Assembly (NCBI GenBank): GCA_902598305.1
Contig: CACKBL010000006.1
Location: 40,001-104,000, forward strand
Direction of reading: 5' to 3'
Length of the DNA stretch: 64,000 nt
Origin: an uncultured Bacteroidota bacterium
GTDB taxonomy: Bacteria; Bacteroidota; Bacteroidia; Flavobacteriales; Flavobacteriaceae
Shown here one piece after another: positions 1 through 9,399 of the stretch. How positions within the stretch are numbered: the first letter of the stretch is position 1; each line of letters starts with the position of its first letter. A model generated the notes under the pieces. That model made no database searches. It saw only the letters and a program-made list of their open reading frames with translations, and was not told the DNA's origin. A program made the translations under genes and the position numbers.

Positions 1-778
1 ATGATAGGGTTTGTGAAGGAATATTAAATTCTTTATAAAAAGGGTAATTATCTGACCTTTGAAATAAATTAAACTCTTTTGATTTAGAAAAAAAAGTAAC
101 AAACCCTGGAACAACTTTGTTAATTTCCTGAGCTAAATTCGACATTTCGTATCCTGTCAAATAAACCTTATTTTCTCCTATTTGCATCTCTTTACCAATC
201 ATCTCAAAATTAATTACGTATTCTAAATCTATTCTTTCTTGTTTCATTCTCTTTGCTAAATTGTAAGAGCCTCTCAGTCCCTTTTCTTCTTCAGCAAATA
301 AGGCGAGTACAATATTGTAATCCCATTTATATTGAGATAAAAAAGATCCTATTTGTAGAACACTTACACACCCACTCGCATTATCATTAGCTCCATTATA
401 GATTGAATCAACTGTACCCTCATTTATTCCTATATGATCAAGATGGGCCCCAATTAAAATAGTTTTTCTTTTGTTTAAAAACTCTCCAACCGTTCCTACA
501 ATATTGTATGTTTCAATACTATCTGAATAAAAAACGTCTTTGAAGCCGTAATATAAAGGGTTGATATTGTTCTTCTTGAAATAACTTATAACATAATCAG
601 CAGCCTTAAAATATCCCTTATTTTTGTTGTCTCTACCCTTTAAAGAATCGGAAGACAAAATTGAAATAATATTTTTAGTATCGCTTATTTTTATTCGACT
701 CTTAATTTCACTCAATGTATTTTTATCACCAAAACATGATGAAAACAATAATGTTAAAATCAGTAAATAAATATTCAT
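1..778 (-). CDS. M28-family zinc aminopeptidase lipoprotein (partial, C-terminus outside window)
   Basis: Reading leftwards from an ATG at 778, an open frame of 259 codons runs off the left edge. The N-terminus is a short hydrophobic signal ending LLFSSC, a plausible lipobox with Cys15. Zinc-peptidase motifs follow in M28 order: GAHLDHIG near residue 112, NGANDNASG near 127 and an ALFAEEEKG stretch near 160, then VINFEMIG. The last His ligand would lie outside the window. The protein is probably an envelope-anchored peptidase that trims peptides for uptake. Its ATG overlaps the TGA of the upstream gene by ATGA, so translation is probably coupled. Family assignment is firm; the substrate is unknown. 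Confidence 0.85.
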   Translation of the reverse strand, partial: MNIYLLILTLLFSSCFGDKNTLSEIKSRIKISDTKNIISILSSDSLKGRDNKNKGYFKAADYVISYFKKNNINPLYYGFKDVFYSDSIETYNIVGTVGEFLNKRKTILIGAHLDHIGINEGTVDSIYNGANDNASGCVSVLQIGSFLSQYKWDYNIVLALFAEEEKGLRGSYNLAKRMKQERIDLEYVINFEMIGKEMQIGENKVYLTGYEMSNLAQEINKVVPGFVTFFSKSKEFNLFQRSDNYPFYKEFNIPSQTLS

Positions 779-1461
779 TTTATACCAGAAATTGAATCCA
801 AATTTATAACATTAAATCCATTTTGATAATAGTACTCTCCAAACACTTTTTGTGTTTTTTGAAAGTTGTTTTTTAAATAATCGTTTATTATTTCAAAATC
901 CTTTATTTTTAAAAGATAATCTATATTTTCTTTATTTCTAAAAACCCTTAGCGCTGGTATCAATCCCTTGTAAACATTATCGTAAAAACATCCTTTTGAA
1001 AAATCGTTTTTTGTAACACATTTTAAATCAACTATCTTACCTTCTAAAACGATGCTTTTACTTTTAGTTTGCTCGCTAGGATAAGTATTTTGGTTTTCTA
1101 AAATACGTAGTAGCTCTGGTTTATTTGAAATTTCTATAAAGTTGGTCCCGTCACCAGTTTTCAATTCTCCTGATACTTTAACCATCTTGCCTTCTATAGA
1201 AACATTTTTTGACTCGATTTTTGAAAAAAAGGAATTTGTATTAATTTCATTTTCAATCAAAATCAAAAAGCTTCCTGAAACAATTAAATTGTCACCAGGA
1301 TTAATTACAATTAAAGGGAACGGTCTTTTAAAAAATATTCCTATGTATTCGTTTTTTTTAAATTTGATTGATAAATTTTTAAAAATCAAAATCACAATTA
1401 AAAAACAAACAAAAATCACAAACAAAAATAATTTTTTATTGGTAAGTTTTTGTCCTAACAT
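775..1461 (-). CDS. Hypothetical single-pass membrane protein with a Cys-containing motif
   Basis: A 228-residue protein that I do not recognise with confidence. Residues about 10-28 form one strongly hydrophobic segment after a Lys-rich start, so it is probably anchored in the inner membrane with the rest outside the cytoplasm. The C-terminal half holds GKIVDLKC, then a second Cys, then KGLIPALRVF. This faintly resembles a 'VDxKC...C...GIPP' motif I recall from Bacteroidota secreted proteins, but that link is a guess. It overlaps the following M28 peptidase gene by four bases, so the two are probably translated together. Confidence 0.6.
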   Translation of the reverse strand: MLGQKLTNKKLFLFVIFVCFLIVILIFKNLSIKFKKNEYIGIFFKRPFPLIVINPGDNLIVSGSFLILIENEINTNSFFSKIESKNVSIEGKMVKVSGELKTGDGTNFIEISNKPELLRILENQNTYPSEQTKSKSIVLEGKIVDLKCVTKNDFSKGCFYDNVYKGLIPALRVFRNKENIDYLLKIKDFEIINDYLKNNFQKTQKVFGEYYYQNGFNVINLDSISGIK

Positions 1462-1497
1462 AAATTGTTAATTTGTTTTAAATTTAATTTTTTTTAA

Positions 1498-2106
1498 ATG
1501 TTTAAAAAAGTAATACCAATTTCTCTTTTTTTTATTTGTGGGTTAATGGCATTCTCACAAAGTAAAAAGACGAATATTTCAAGTATTTACATTCCAGCTA
1601 AACAAGAACTAGTTCTAAACTACCCATCTTATAAAGGTTTTATTATTGATATTTGGAATAGAGGAAAGTTTAATTTAGTTTTTTCAAAAGTGTTTAAAGA
1701 AAATGACTCTATAATTAGAACTAAAACACTAAAAGAAGGTTCTTTTAATTCATTTTTCGTTGATAAATTTGAATTTATGAGGATAAAAAATGAGCTTCTA
1801 GTTCCTGGAAAAATTAGCTATAAAATTAGAAAAGGCTCAAAACCTAAAAGCAACAATTTTAATAAAAACTCTAAGAGTTTTTTTTTAGTGAATACAACAA
1901 TCCAAAATATTAAAGTTTACATTCCGGGTATTAAAAATCCAACAATTAATTCCAATACTAGACTGTTTTTAAATTTAAAAATCGGACAAAGTATTTTTTT
2001 TAGATTTGGAAATGATATGATTGAATTAATTAAAATAAATGATTCAATACAGAATAATTCTCAATTAAATCTTGCTGATTTAGTTGACGATGCTATAAAT
2101 AAGTGA
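1498..2106 (+). CDS. Hypothetical secreted protein
   Basis: A 202-residue protein of unknown function. It starts MFKKVIPISLFFICGLMAFS, a clear signal peptide with a likely cleavage site near residue 20-21 (AFSQ). The mature part is Lys/Asn/Ser-rich with alternating hydrophobic residues, suggesting beta strands. There are no recognisable catalytic motifs and no Cys in the mature part. It is divergent from the membrane protein and peptidase pair to its left and convergent with gltD, so it stands alone. Export to the periplasm or surface is the only role I can support. Confidence 0.6.
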   Translation: MFKKVIPISLFFICGLMAFSQSKKTNISSIYIPAKQELVLNYPSYKGFIIDIWNRGKFNLVFSKVFKENDSIIRTKTLKEGSFNSFFVDKFEFMRIKNELLVPGKISYKIRKGSKPKSNNFNKNSKSFFLVNTTIQNIKVYIPGIKNPTINSNTRLFLNLKIGQSIFFRFGNDMIELIKINDSIQNNSQLNLADLVDDAINK

Positions 2107-2114
2107 GGATATAA

Positions 2115-3569
2115 TTAAGCAGAAATTAAATCTCCTTTGCTGTTTTTCTTTGATAAGGTAGACTTACCCATTAAAAATTTGTCAACTTCAAAGGCCACAT
2201 CCCTTCCTTCTGAAATTGCCCAGACTATCAAAGATTGTCCTCTTCTAGCATCACCAGCAGCAAATATTTTATTTTTTGAACTTTTAAAGTGTTCATCAGT
2301 TTGAATATTTCCTCTTTGATTAAGCTTTAATTCAAATTTTTCTGCAATACTTTTTTCAGGACCTAGAAACCCTAGAGCTAAAAGTACCATCTGACAAGGC
2401 CAGATTTTTTCAGTTCCCTTGATTTCCTCAATTTCATTTTTATGGTTCCACTTTATTTCCACAGTTTTTAATCCAGACAGGTTTCCCATGCCATCCCCTA
2501 TAAATTCTTTCGTCATAATTGACCATTCTCTATGGCTACCCTCTTCGTGAGAAGATGAAGTTTTAAGCTTAAATGGCCAAAATGGCCAAGGGTTTTTAAT
2601 AGTTCTTTCTTCTGATGGTTTTGATGTAATCTCAAAATTAGTAACACTTTTTGCCCCTTGTCTATTACTTGTTCCGATACAATCTGACCCAGTGTCACCT
2701 CCACCTATGACTATTACATCTTTATTTTTAGCACTAAATTCTTTTTTTAACGATAATTGTTTGTCTACAAATTTATTGCTGTTAGGAAGGAAATCCATTG
2801 CCTGAATTACGCCTTTGAGGTCGCTGCCTGGTATCGGAAGATTTCTCTTTATAGATGCCCCAATGCATATAATTATCGCATCAAATTCTTTTTCTAACTC
2901 GTCTGCTGTAATATCTATACCGACCTCAACTGAAGTTTTAAATTTTATACCTTCCGCAATTAAAATTTCTAAGCGCCTATCAATTATTTTTTTTTCCATT
3001 TTAAAATCGGGGATACCGTATCTTAAAAGACCTCCAATTTTATTATCTTTTTCAAAAACGGTTACTCCATGTCCAGCTCTATTTAGCTGCTGAGCAGCTG
3101 AAAGCCCAGCAGGACCAGATCCAATCACAGCCACCTTCTTACCCGTATTATGTGTAGGTTTTATTGGTTTAATCCAACCTTCTTTGAAACCTTTTTCAAC
3201 AATATATTTTTCAATCATTTCAATAGAAACCGGAGGACTTACTATACCTAAAACACAAGCCTGCTCACAAGGTGCAGGGCACAGTCTTCCAGTAAACTCA
3301 GGAAAGTTATTGGTACTATGAAGAATGCTTAAAGCTTTCTTCCAATTGTTTTTATAAACAGCATCATTAAAATCTGGAATTAGATTCCCAAGGGGACAAC
3401 CGCTATGGCAGAAGGGAACACCACAATCCATGCACCTACCACCTTGATTTTTTAATTCTTCGGAACTTGGTGATATAGTAAATTCACTGTAGTTTTTTAT
3501 CCTTTCTGAAGGATTATGTTGAGATTCATCAACTCTGTCAAACTCCAAAAATCCTCTTAATTTACCCAT
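2115..3569 (-). CDS. gltD: Glutamate synthase small (beta) subunit
   Basis: This 484-residue flavoprotein passes electrons from NAD(P)H to the large GOGAT subunit, which makes glutamate from glutamine and 2-oxoglutarate. The N-terminal ferredoxin-like region shows Cys46, Cys49, Cys54 and Cys58 (RCMDCGVPFCHSGCP) and a second group near LCPAPCEQAC, ligands for two 4Fe-4S clusters. A GSGPAGLSAAQ motif near residue 151 binds FAD. VIGGGDTGSDC near 289 is the NAD(P)H-binding fold. It lies eight bases downstream of gltB on the same strand, so the two form a gltBD operon. Length and motifs are normal for the family. Confidence 0.97.
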   Translation of the reverse strand: MGKLRGFLEFDRVDESQHNPSERIKNYSEFTISPSSEELKNQGGRCMDCGVPFCHSGCPLGNLIPDFNDAVYKNNWKKALSILHSTNNFPEFTGRLCPAPCEQACVLGIVSPPVSIEMIEKYIVEKGFKEGWIKPIKPTHNTGKKVAVIGSGPAGLSAAQQLNRAGHGVTVFEKDNKIGGLLRYGIPDFKMEKKIIDRRLEILIAEGIKFKTSVEVGIDITADELEKEFDAIIICIGASIKRNLPIPGSDLKGVIQAMDFLPNSNKFVDKQLSLKKEFSAKNKDVIVIGGGDTGSDCIGTSNRQGAKSVTNFEITSKPSEERTIKNPWPFWPFKLKTSSSHEEGSHREWSIMTKEFIGDGMGNLSGLKTVEIKWNHKNEIEEIKGTEKIWPCQMVLLALGFLGPEKSIAEKFELKLNQRGNIQTDEHFKSSKNKIFAAGDARRGQSLIVWAISEGRDVAFEVDKFLMGKSTLSKKNSKGDLISA

Positions 3570-3577
3570 TCTTGTAT

Positions 3578-6500
3578 TTATTTAATCTTCTCTTTAACTT
3601 TTTCATTCTCAAGCATTATAAGAGCTTTTTTATAGTCAGTTGGCATAACTTTTACAAATTTATGTTTTTGATTTGAAAAATCTTTCAATAAAAATGAACC
3701 CTTATCACTGGATGTATATTTAACATGATTTTTAAGAAGCTCCTTTAAAGACAAAAAGTCCTTTTTCACAAGTGGCTCCAACTCTATCATTTCTAAATTA
3801 AATTTTTCCTTTTTTAAATTTCCATCTTCATTATAAATGTACGCAATTCCACCGCTCATTCCAGCAGCAAAATTTCTTCCGTGATCACCAAGAATGACAG
3901 CAATACCACCTGTCATATATTCACATCCATGATCTCCTACACCTTCCACCACTGCTGTTGCTCCAGAATTCCTTACACAAAATCTTTCACCTGCTATTCC
4001 GTTTATGTAAACTTCTCCATTGATTGCTCCATACAATGCAACATTCCCAATAATAATATTTTTATGTGCAGTTAATAAGGATTTATCTGGAACTTTGACT
4101 ACTAATCTACCACCAGAAAGACCTTTGCCAAAATAATCATTACAGGTTCCTGAAACAGACAAACTAACTCCTTTTGTTGTAAAGGCACCAAAACTTTGAC
4201 CAGCAGTTCCACTAAAATTAACAGTAAGTGTGTCTTTTGGGAGACCTTTAGAACCATGAACTTTTGATATTTCATTTGAGATTATAGCACCTACAGTTCT
4301 ATTAGTACTTTTAATAGGATAATTTAAAACTTGTTTTAGTTTATTATTTATGGATGGTTTAGCAAATTTTAAAATTTTAAAATCCAAAGATTTTTTTAAA
4401 CCATGGTCTTGTTTTTCAGTATTATACAGTTTCGTTTTTTTACTGACTTTTGGTTTGTATAAAATTTTTGACAAGTCAATTCCTTTAGCTTTGAAATGAT
4501 TTATGGCTTCTGACATGTTTATTTTTTGAGATTGTCCAACCATTTCATTGACTGTTCTGAATCCAAGTTTAGACATTATTTGTCTTAATTCTTCAGCAAC
4601 AAAATACATGAAATTAATTACATGTTCTGGTTCACCTTTGAAGTTTTTCCTCAAAACAGGATCTTGAGTTGCAATGCCTACAGGACAAGTATTCAAATGA
4701 CATGCTCTCATCATGATACATCCAGAAGCCACTAAAGGAGCCGTAGAGAAACCAAATTCCTCAGCCCCTAAAAGACATGCAATAGCTACATCTCTACCGG
4801 TTTTCATTTGTCCATCGCATTCTAGAACAATTCGATTTCTAAGATTATTCAAAACTAAAGTTTGTTGGGCTTCAGCTATACCTAACTCCCACGGTAACCC
4901 TGCATGTTTTAATGAAGTTAAGGGTGAAGCTCCAGTTCCTCCATCGTATCCAGATATAAGTATTACATCGGCTTTGGCTTTTACAACTCCTGCAGCTATA
5001 GTTCCAACTCCTACTTCAGAAACAAGTTTTACATTTATCCTAGCTTTTCTATTAGCATTTTTCAAATCATATATTAGCTGTGCCAAATCCTCAATTGAGT
5101 ATATGTCGTGATGTGGAGGAGGTGAAATTAGACCAACATAAGGTGTAGAGTTTCTAACAGAAGCTATGTAAGGATTCACTTTTGAACCAGGTAATTGTCC
5201 ACCTTCTCCCGGCTTAGCTCCTTGAGCCATCTTTATTTGAATTTCCTCGGCAGATGACAAATAGTAGCTTGAGACACCAAATCTCCCCGATGCAACCTGT
5301 TTGATAGCTGACTTTTTTAAGTCGCCATTTTCGTCAGGGAAATATCTTTTTGGGTCTTCACCTCCTTCGCCAGAGTTGCTTTTGCCCCCAATTCTATTCA
5401 TAGCGATAGCTAAATTTTCATGAGCTTCTGCTGAAATTGAACCCAAGGACATAGCCCCTGTTTTGAATCTCTTTACAATTTCAGTCCAAGGCTCAACTTC
5501 TTCAATGGGGATAGGATCCAAATCGGAAAATTCAAAAAGACCTCTTATTGTCATTAGTTTTTCAGATTGGTCATTAATCATTTTTGAATAAACATTATAG
5601 CTTTCCCAACTTTTTTGACGAACTGATTGTTGTAATTTGGCTATAGAACTTGGATTTAGCATATGAGCTTCACCGTCTCTCCTCCACCTGTATTCACCTC
5701 CTATTTCAAGATCTAATCCAAAATTTTGGTCATCAGCAAAGGCTTTTTTAAATCTTTTTTCAATTTCATTCTCGAGTTCATTTAATCCAATTCCTTCAAT
5801 TCTTGATGGAGTGTTACAAAAAAACCTTTCAACAAACTCATTACTCAGGCCTAAAGCTTCAAATATTTGTGCGCCACGATAAGAGTGAAGAGTAGAAATT
5901 CCAATTTTGTTCATTACTTTAATTATTCCCTTAGCTACTGCTTTATTGTAGTTTTTTATAGCATTTTCAAAGGTTATGCCTTTTACAATTTCTTTATTTA
6001 CTTGATCTTCAATAATTTCGTTGACCATATAGGGGTTTATAGCGCTAGCTCCATAACCAAAAAGACAGGCGAAATGATGTGGTTCTCTGGGTTCTGCTGA
6101 TTCTATAACAATATCAAATTTTGATCTTTTGGACTTCCTTTTAAAAGTATTATGAACGTGTGCACATGCTAAAAGCATTGGTATTGGTGCAAAATAATTG
6201 GATACACCTCTATCGGATAAAATAATAATATTAGCACCTGAATCAATTTGTCTTTCAATATCATCAATTATTTTTACTAATGACTTCTCCAGGCCATTCA
6301 CACCTTTGTGTATTTCATATAAAATTGGAATTGAAATTGCCCTAAAGTCTTTGTGTTCTAAATATTTAATCTTATCAAGATCCTCATTAGAAATTACTGG
6401 ATTTTGAATCAAAAGTTTCTTAGCATGTATTTCAGATAATTCAAAAATGTTAAAATCATTGCCTAGTCTCAAGGATATGTCTGTAACAATTTCTTCTCTA

Positions 6501-8086
6501 ATACCATCTAAAGGAGGGTTTGTCACTTGAGCAAACAATTGCTTGAAATAATTGTAAAGAAGTTGAGGTTTTTCTGAAAATACAGCCAGTGGAGTGTCGG
6601 TACCCATTGAGCCTATTGACTCTTTGGCATTTAAGCTCATAGGATTTATAATTGTACTTAAGTCCTCTTGGGTATATCCAAATATTTTTAGTCTCTTATC
6701 AAAACTTTCCGACTCAACTTTAAGATGGTTTCCTGTGTAAGGGATTGTGGAAAGAGGTAGAAGATTCTTATCGAGCCACTTTTTATAAGGTTTTTGATTT
6801 ACAATTTCTGATTTAATTTCTTTGTCCTCTATAATTCGTCCTTCATTCATATCAACTAAAAACATTCGTCCAGGTTCCAATCTCCCATGTTTTTGAACGT
6901 TTTTTGGATCTATGTCTAATACACCAACTTCTGAAGACATGACCACATATCCGTCCATAGTAACGGTGTACCTAGATGGACGGAGGCCGTTTCTGTCTAA
7001 AAGAGCGCCAATGTATTTTCCATCAGTAAATGGAATTGATGCTGGACCATCCCAAGGTTCCATTATACACGAATTAAATTTATAGAATGACTTTTTGTTT
7101 ATGTCCATTTCACTGTGTTTTTCCCATGCTTCGGGTACCAACATCATCATTACTTCAGGAAGTGATCTTCCAGTTAATAAAAGTAGTTCTACTACCATGT
7201 CCATCGAAGCTGAGTCAGATTTCCCTTTTAAAATCACTGGTAAAATCTCTTTTATGTCCTCGCCAAACAAATCTGAATTCAACAGTTCCTCCCTTGAGTT
7301 CATTCTACTAATATTTCCTCTTACAGTATTAATTTCCCCGTTATGGCACATGTATCTAAACGGCTGTGCAAGATCCCAAGTAGGAAATGTATTAGTGGAA
7401 AATCTTTGATGTACCAAGGCAAGTCTTGTAACAACTCTATAATCTCTCAAATCATTATAATATAAATCAATATCTTCAGGAACCAACAGGCCTTTGTATA
7501 TTATGGTATGTGTCGACAAAGATGAAAAATAAAAGAAACTAGATTCTGAAAATCTAGAATTGTAAACAATATGTTCTGTCGTTTTTCTTGCTGAGTATAA
7601 TTTTGCGTTAAATTCAAGTGAGTTTTTACAAGTATTTCCTCTACCAATAAACACCTGGCTTATAAATGGTTCAGTTTTTGAAGCTATCCTACCTACAACC
7701 TTTTTGTTAACTGGCACTCTTCTCCAACCAAGAACATTTAATCCTCGTTTTTTAATCTCAGTTTCGAAAGTTTTGATACAAAATTCACGTTGGTTTTTCT
7801 TTTGAGGAAGAAAGACCATACCAACAGCATACTGATTTTTGTCTGGCAGTTCAAAGTTTACTTCTGAACACAAAAATGTATGTGGAATCTCAATTAAAAT
7901 TCCTGCACCATCCCCTGTTTTACCATCAGAACTAACTGCGCCTCTATGTTCAAGCTTGACTAAAATATTTAAAGCCTTGCCAATTATTGAATTTGTTTTT
8001 TCACCTTTTAAACTGCAAATGAAACCAGCTCCACAGTTTTCGTGTTCAAATTCAGGAGAATACAATCCTTGCTTTTTAGGGTACAT
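3578..8086 (-). CDS. gltB: Glutamate synthase large (alpha) subunit
   Basis: This 1502-residue GOGAT catalytic subunit hydrolyses glutamine at an N-terminal Ntn-type amidotransferase site and passes ammonia to 2-oxoglutarate at an FMN site. Cys18 in HENCGAGF is the expected nucleophile after removal of a short propeptide. The central and FMN domains include GEGGEDP and the PGEGGQLPG segment. A CIMMRACHLNTCPVG motif near residues 1119-1133 binds the 3Fe-4S cluster. The C-terminal glycine-rich beta-helix (GGRLVV, GGIAVILG) is complete. It is first in the gltBD operon. The 184-base gap upstream to anmK should hold its promoter, but I found no clear TAnnTTTG box there. Confidence 0.97.
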   Translation of the reverse strand: MYPKKQGLYSPEFEHENCGAGFICSLKGEKTNSIIGKALNILVKLEHRGAVSSDGKTGDGAGILIEIPHTFLCSEVNFELPDKNQYAVGMVFLPQKKNQREFCIKTFETEIKKRGLNVLGWRRVPVNKKVVGRIASKTEPFISQVFIGRGNTCKNSLEFNAKLYSARKTTEHIVYNSRFSESSFFYFSSLSTHTIIYKGLLVPEDIDLYYNDLRDYRVVTRLALVHQRFSTNTFPTWDLAQPFRYMCHNGEINTVRGNISRMNSREELLNSDLFGEDIKEILPVILKGKSDSASMDMVVELLLLTGRSLPEVMMMLVPEAWEKHSEMDINKKSFYKFNSCIMEPWDGPASIPFTDGKYIGALLDRNGLRPSRYTVTMDGYVVMSSEVGVLDIDPKNVQKHGRLEPGRMFLVDMNEGRIIEDKEIKSEIVNQKPYKKWLDKNLLPLSTIPYTGNHLKVESESFDKRLKIFGYTQEDLSTIINPMSLNAKESIGSMGTDTPLAVFSEKPQLLYNYFKQLFAQVTNPPLDGIREEIVTDISLRLGNDFNIFELSEIHAKKLLIQNPVISNEDLDKIKYLEHKDFRAISIPILYEIHKGVNGLEKSLVKIIDDIERQIDSGANIIILSDRGVSNYFAPIPMLLACAHVHNTFKRKSKRSKFDIVIESAEPREPHHFACLFGYGASAINPYMVNEIIEDQVNKEIVKGITFENAIKNYNKAVAKGIIKVMNKIGISTLHSYRGAQIFEALGLSNEFVERFFCNTPSRIEGIGLNELENEIEKRFKKAFADDQNFGLDLEIGGEYRWRRDGEAHMLNPSSIAKLQQSVRQKSWESYNVYSKMINDQSEKLMTIRGLFEFSDLDPIPIEEVEPWTEIVKRFKTGAMSLGSISAEAHENLAIAMNRIGGKSNSGEGGEDPKRYFPDENGDLKKSAIKQVASGRFGVSSYYLSSAEEIQIKMAQGAKPGEGGQLPGSKVNPYIASVRNSTPYVGLISPPPHHDIYSIEDLAQLIYDLKNANRKARINVKLVSEVGVGTIAAGVVKAKADVILISGYDGGTGASPLTSLKHAGLPWELGIAEAQQTLVLNNLRNRIVLECDGQMKTGRDVAIACLLGAEEFGFSTAPLVASGCIMMRACHLNTCPVGIATQDPVLRKNFKGEPEHVINFMYFVAEELRQIMSKLGFRTVNEMVGQSQKINMSEAINHFKAKGIDLSKILYKPKVSKKTKLYNTEKQDHGLKKSLDFKILKFAKPSINNKLKQVLNYPIKSTNRTVGAIISNEISKVHGSKGLPKDTLTVNFSGTAGQSFGAFTTKGVSLSVSGTCNDYFGKGLSGGRLVVKVPDKSLLTAHKNIIIGNVALYGAINGEVYINGIAGERFCVRNSGATAVVEGVGDHGCEYMTGGIAVILGDHGRNFAAGMSGGIAYIYNEDGNLKKEKFNLEMIELEPLVKKDFLSLKELLKNHVKYTSSDKGSFLLKDFSNQKHKFVKVMPTDYKKALIMLENEKVKEKIK

Positions 8087-8270
8087 TTATTTAGTGGTTT
8101 TTTTTAAAGGGACCCTAAAATAAAGGATATTACCGATTTTATGAAAATCACAAAGGATTTAATATTAATCTTTTTAGAAACATCAAATAAAACGCAAATT
8201 CTTTAAATTTTTTTTTAATAATTTATTCAATCATTGAATATTTGATAATATTAAGTTAATTTCATTTGTC

Positions 8271-9329
8271 ATGAAAAAACATTACAAAGTTGTGGGCATT
8301 ATGTCTGGAACTTCCTTGGACGGTCTGGATTTTGTTTTAGTTGAATTTTTTAAGGAAACAAAATGGTTTTTTAAATTAATTTCTTCATCAACATACCCTT
8401 ATCCAAAAAAAATTTATGAAAAACTCAAATATTCAAGCTCACTCGAGATAAATGATATTAAGAGTCTAGATAAATTTTACACAATCTATCTTTCAAAACA
8501 GATAAAGAAATTTCTAAAAAAAAATAATGAACACGAAATTGATTTCATCAGTTCCCATGGGCATACTGTTTTACATCAACCAAGTCTGGGAATAACATAC
8601 CAAGTTGGGAATTTACCCATTCTTGCGAAATTAATTAACAAAAAAGTTATTTGTGATTTTAGATTTAAAGATATAGAAATGGGTGGGCAAGGAGCTCCTC
8701 TTGTTCCGGTTGGAGAAATAAAACTATTTCGTCAACTGAACACCTTTTTAAACTTAGGGGGGTTTGCCAATATTACTCTTAAAAATCAAAAAAAAATTAT
8801 TGCATATGATATTTGTCCAGTTAATTTAATTTTAAACATACTTGCTAATAAAATCAACAAACCCTTTGACAATAAAGGAGTAATTGCTAGTAAGGGTAAA
8901 TTGATTCCAGAACTAGAAAAAAAATTAAATAATCTAAAGTTTTTTAAATTAAAACCACCTAAATCGTTGGGATTTGAATGGGTGAAAGAAAACATTCTTC
9001 CAATTTTTGAAACATTCCAAAATGATTCAATAAATGATGTATTAAACACATATACGATTTTTATAGCCAAACAGATTTCCTTCGCATTAAGAGGTAGAAA
9101 AGAGGCTCTTGTTACCGGAGGAGGTACTTTTAATTCGTTTTTAATTCGGGAAATTAAAAATAGAACATCCTGTACTTTAGTAATACCAGAAGAAAAAATT
9201 ATAAATTTTAAAGAGGCCATTATATTTGCTTTTTTGGGTCTTCTCAGAGATAAAAAACAAATTAACTGCTATTCTAGTGTGACCGGAGCAAAAAAAAATC
9301 ATTCTTCTGGTAATATTTTTTTACCATAA
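8271..9329 (+). CDS. anmK: Anhydro-N-acetylmuramic acid kinase
   Basis: This 352-residue sugar kinase converts 1,6-anhydro-MurNAc to MurNAc-6-phosphate during peptidoglycan recycling in the cytoplasm. Family motifs are present in order: GIMSGTSLDGLD at residues about 9-20 (phosphate loop), SHGHTVLHQP, GGQGAPLVPVGE, NLGGFANIT, the DICPVN form seen in Bacteroidota, and VTGGGTFNS near the C-terminus. It is divergent from gltB and starts the plus-strand run that continues with nhaD. Length is normal. Confidence 0.95.
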   Translation: MKKHYKVVGIMSGTSLDGLDFVLVEFFKETKWFFKLISSSTYPYPKKIYEKLKYSSSLEINDIKSLDKFYTIYLSKQIKKFLKKNNEHEIDFISSHGHTVLHQPSLGITYQVGNLPILAKLINKKVICDFRFKDIEMGGQGAPLVPVGEIKLFRQLNTFLNLGGFANITLKNQKKIIAYDICPVNLILNILANKINKPFDNKGVIASKGKLIPELEKKLNNLKFFKLKPPKSLGFEWVKENILPIFETFQNDSINDVLNTYTIFIAKQISFALRGRKEALVTGGGTFNSFLIREIKNRTSCTLVIPEEKIINFKEAIIFAFLGLLRDKKQINCYSSVTGAKKNHSSGNIFLP

Positions 9330-9399
9330 TTATCATTTAGTTAGATTTTAAATTAATACTTTAGTTGTTAAGCCAATTTATTTGAGTTAATATTTTTAA

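Noticed and set aside
4713..5111. Open frames on the plus strand opposite gltB (several, up to 132 codons)
   Set aside because: They are antisense shadows of a fully conserved gltB reading frame, with no promoter or family features of their own.
8087..8270. A possible riboswitch or leader peptide in the gltB-anmK gap
   Set aside because: I saw only AT-rich sequence with T runs; no amino-acid-biased short frame, no strong hairpin and no clear TAnnTTTG box on either strand.
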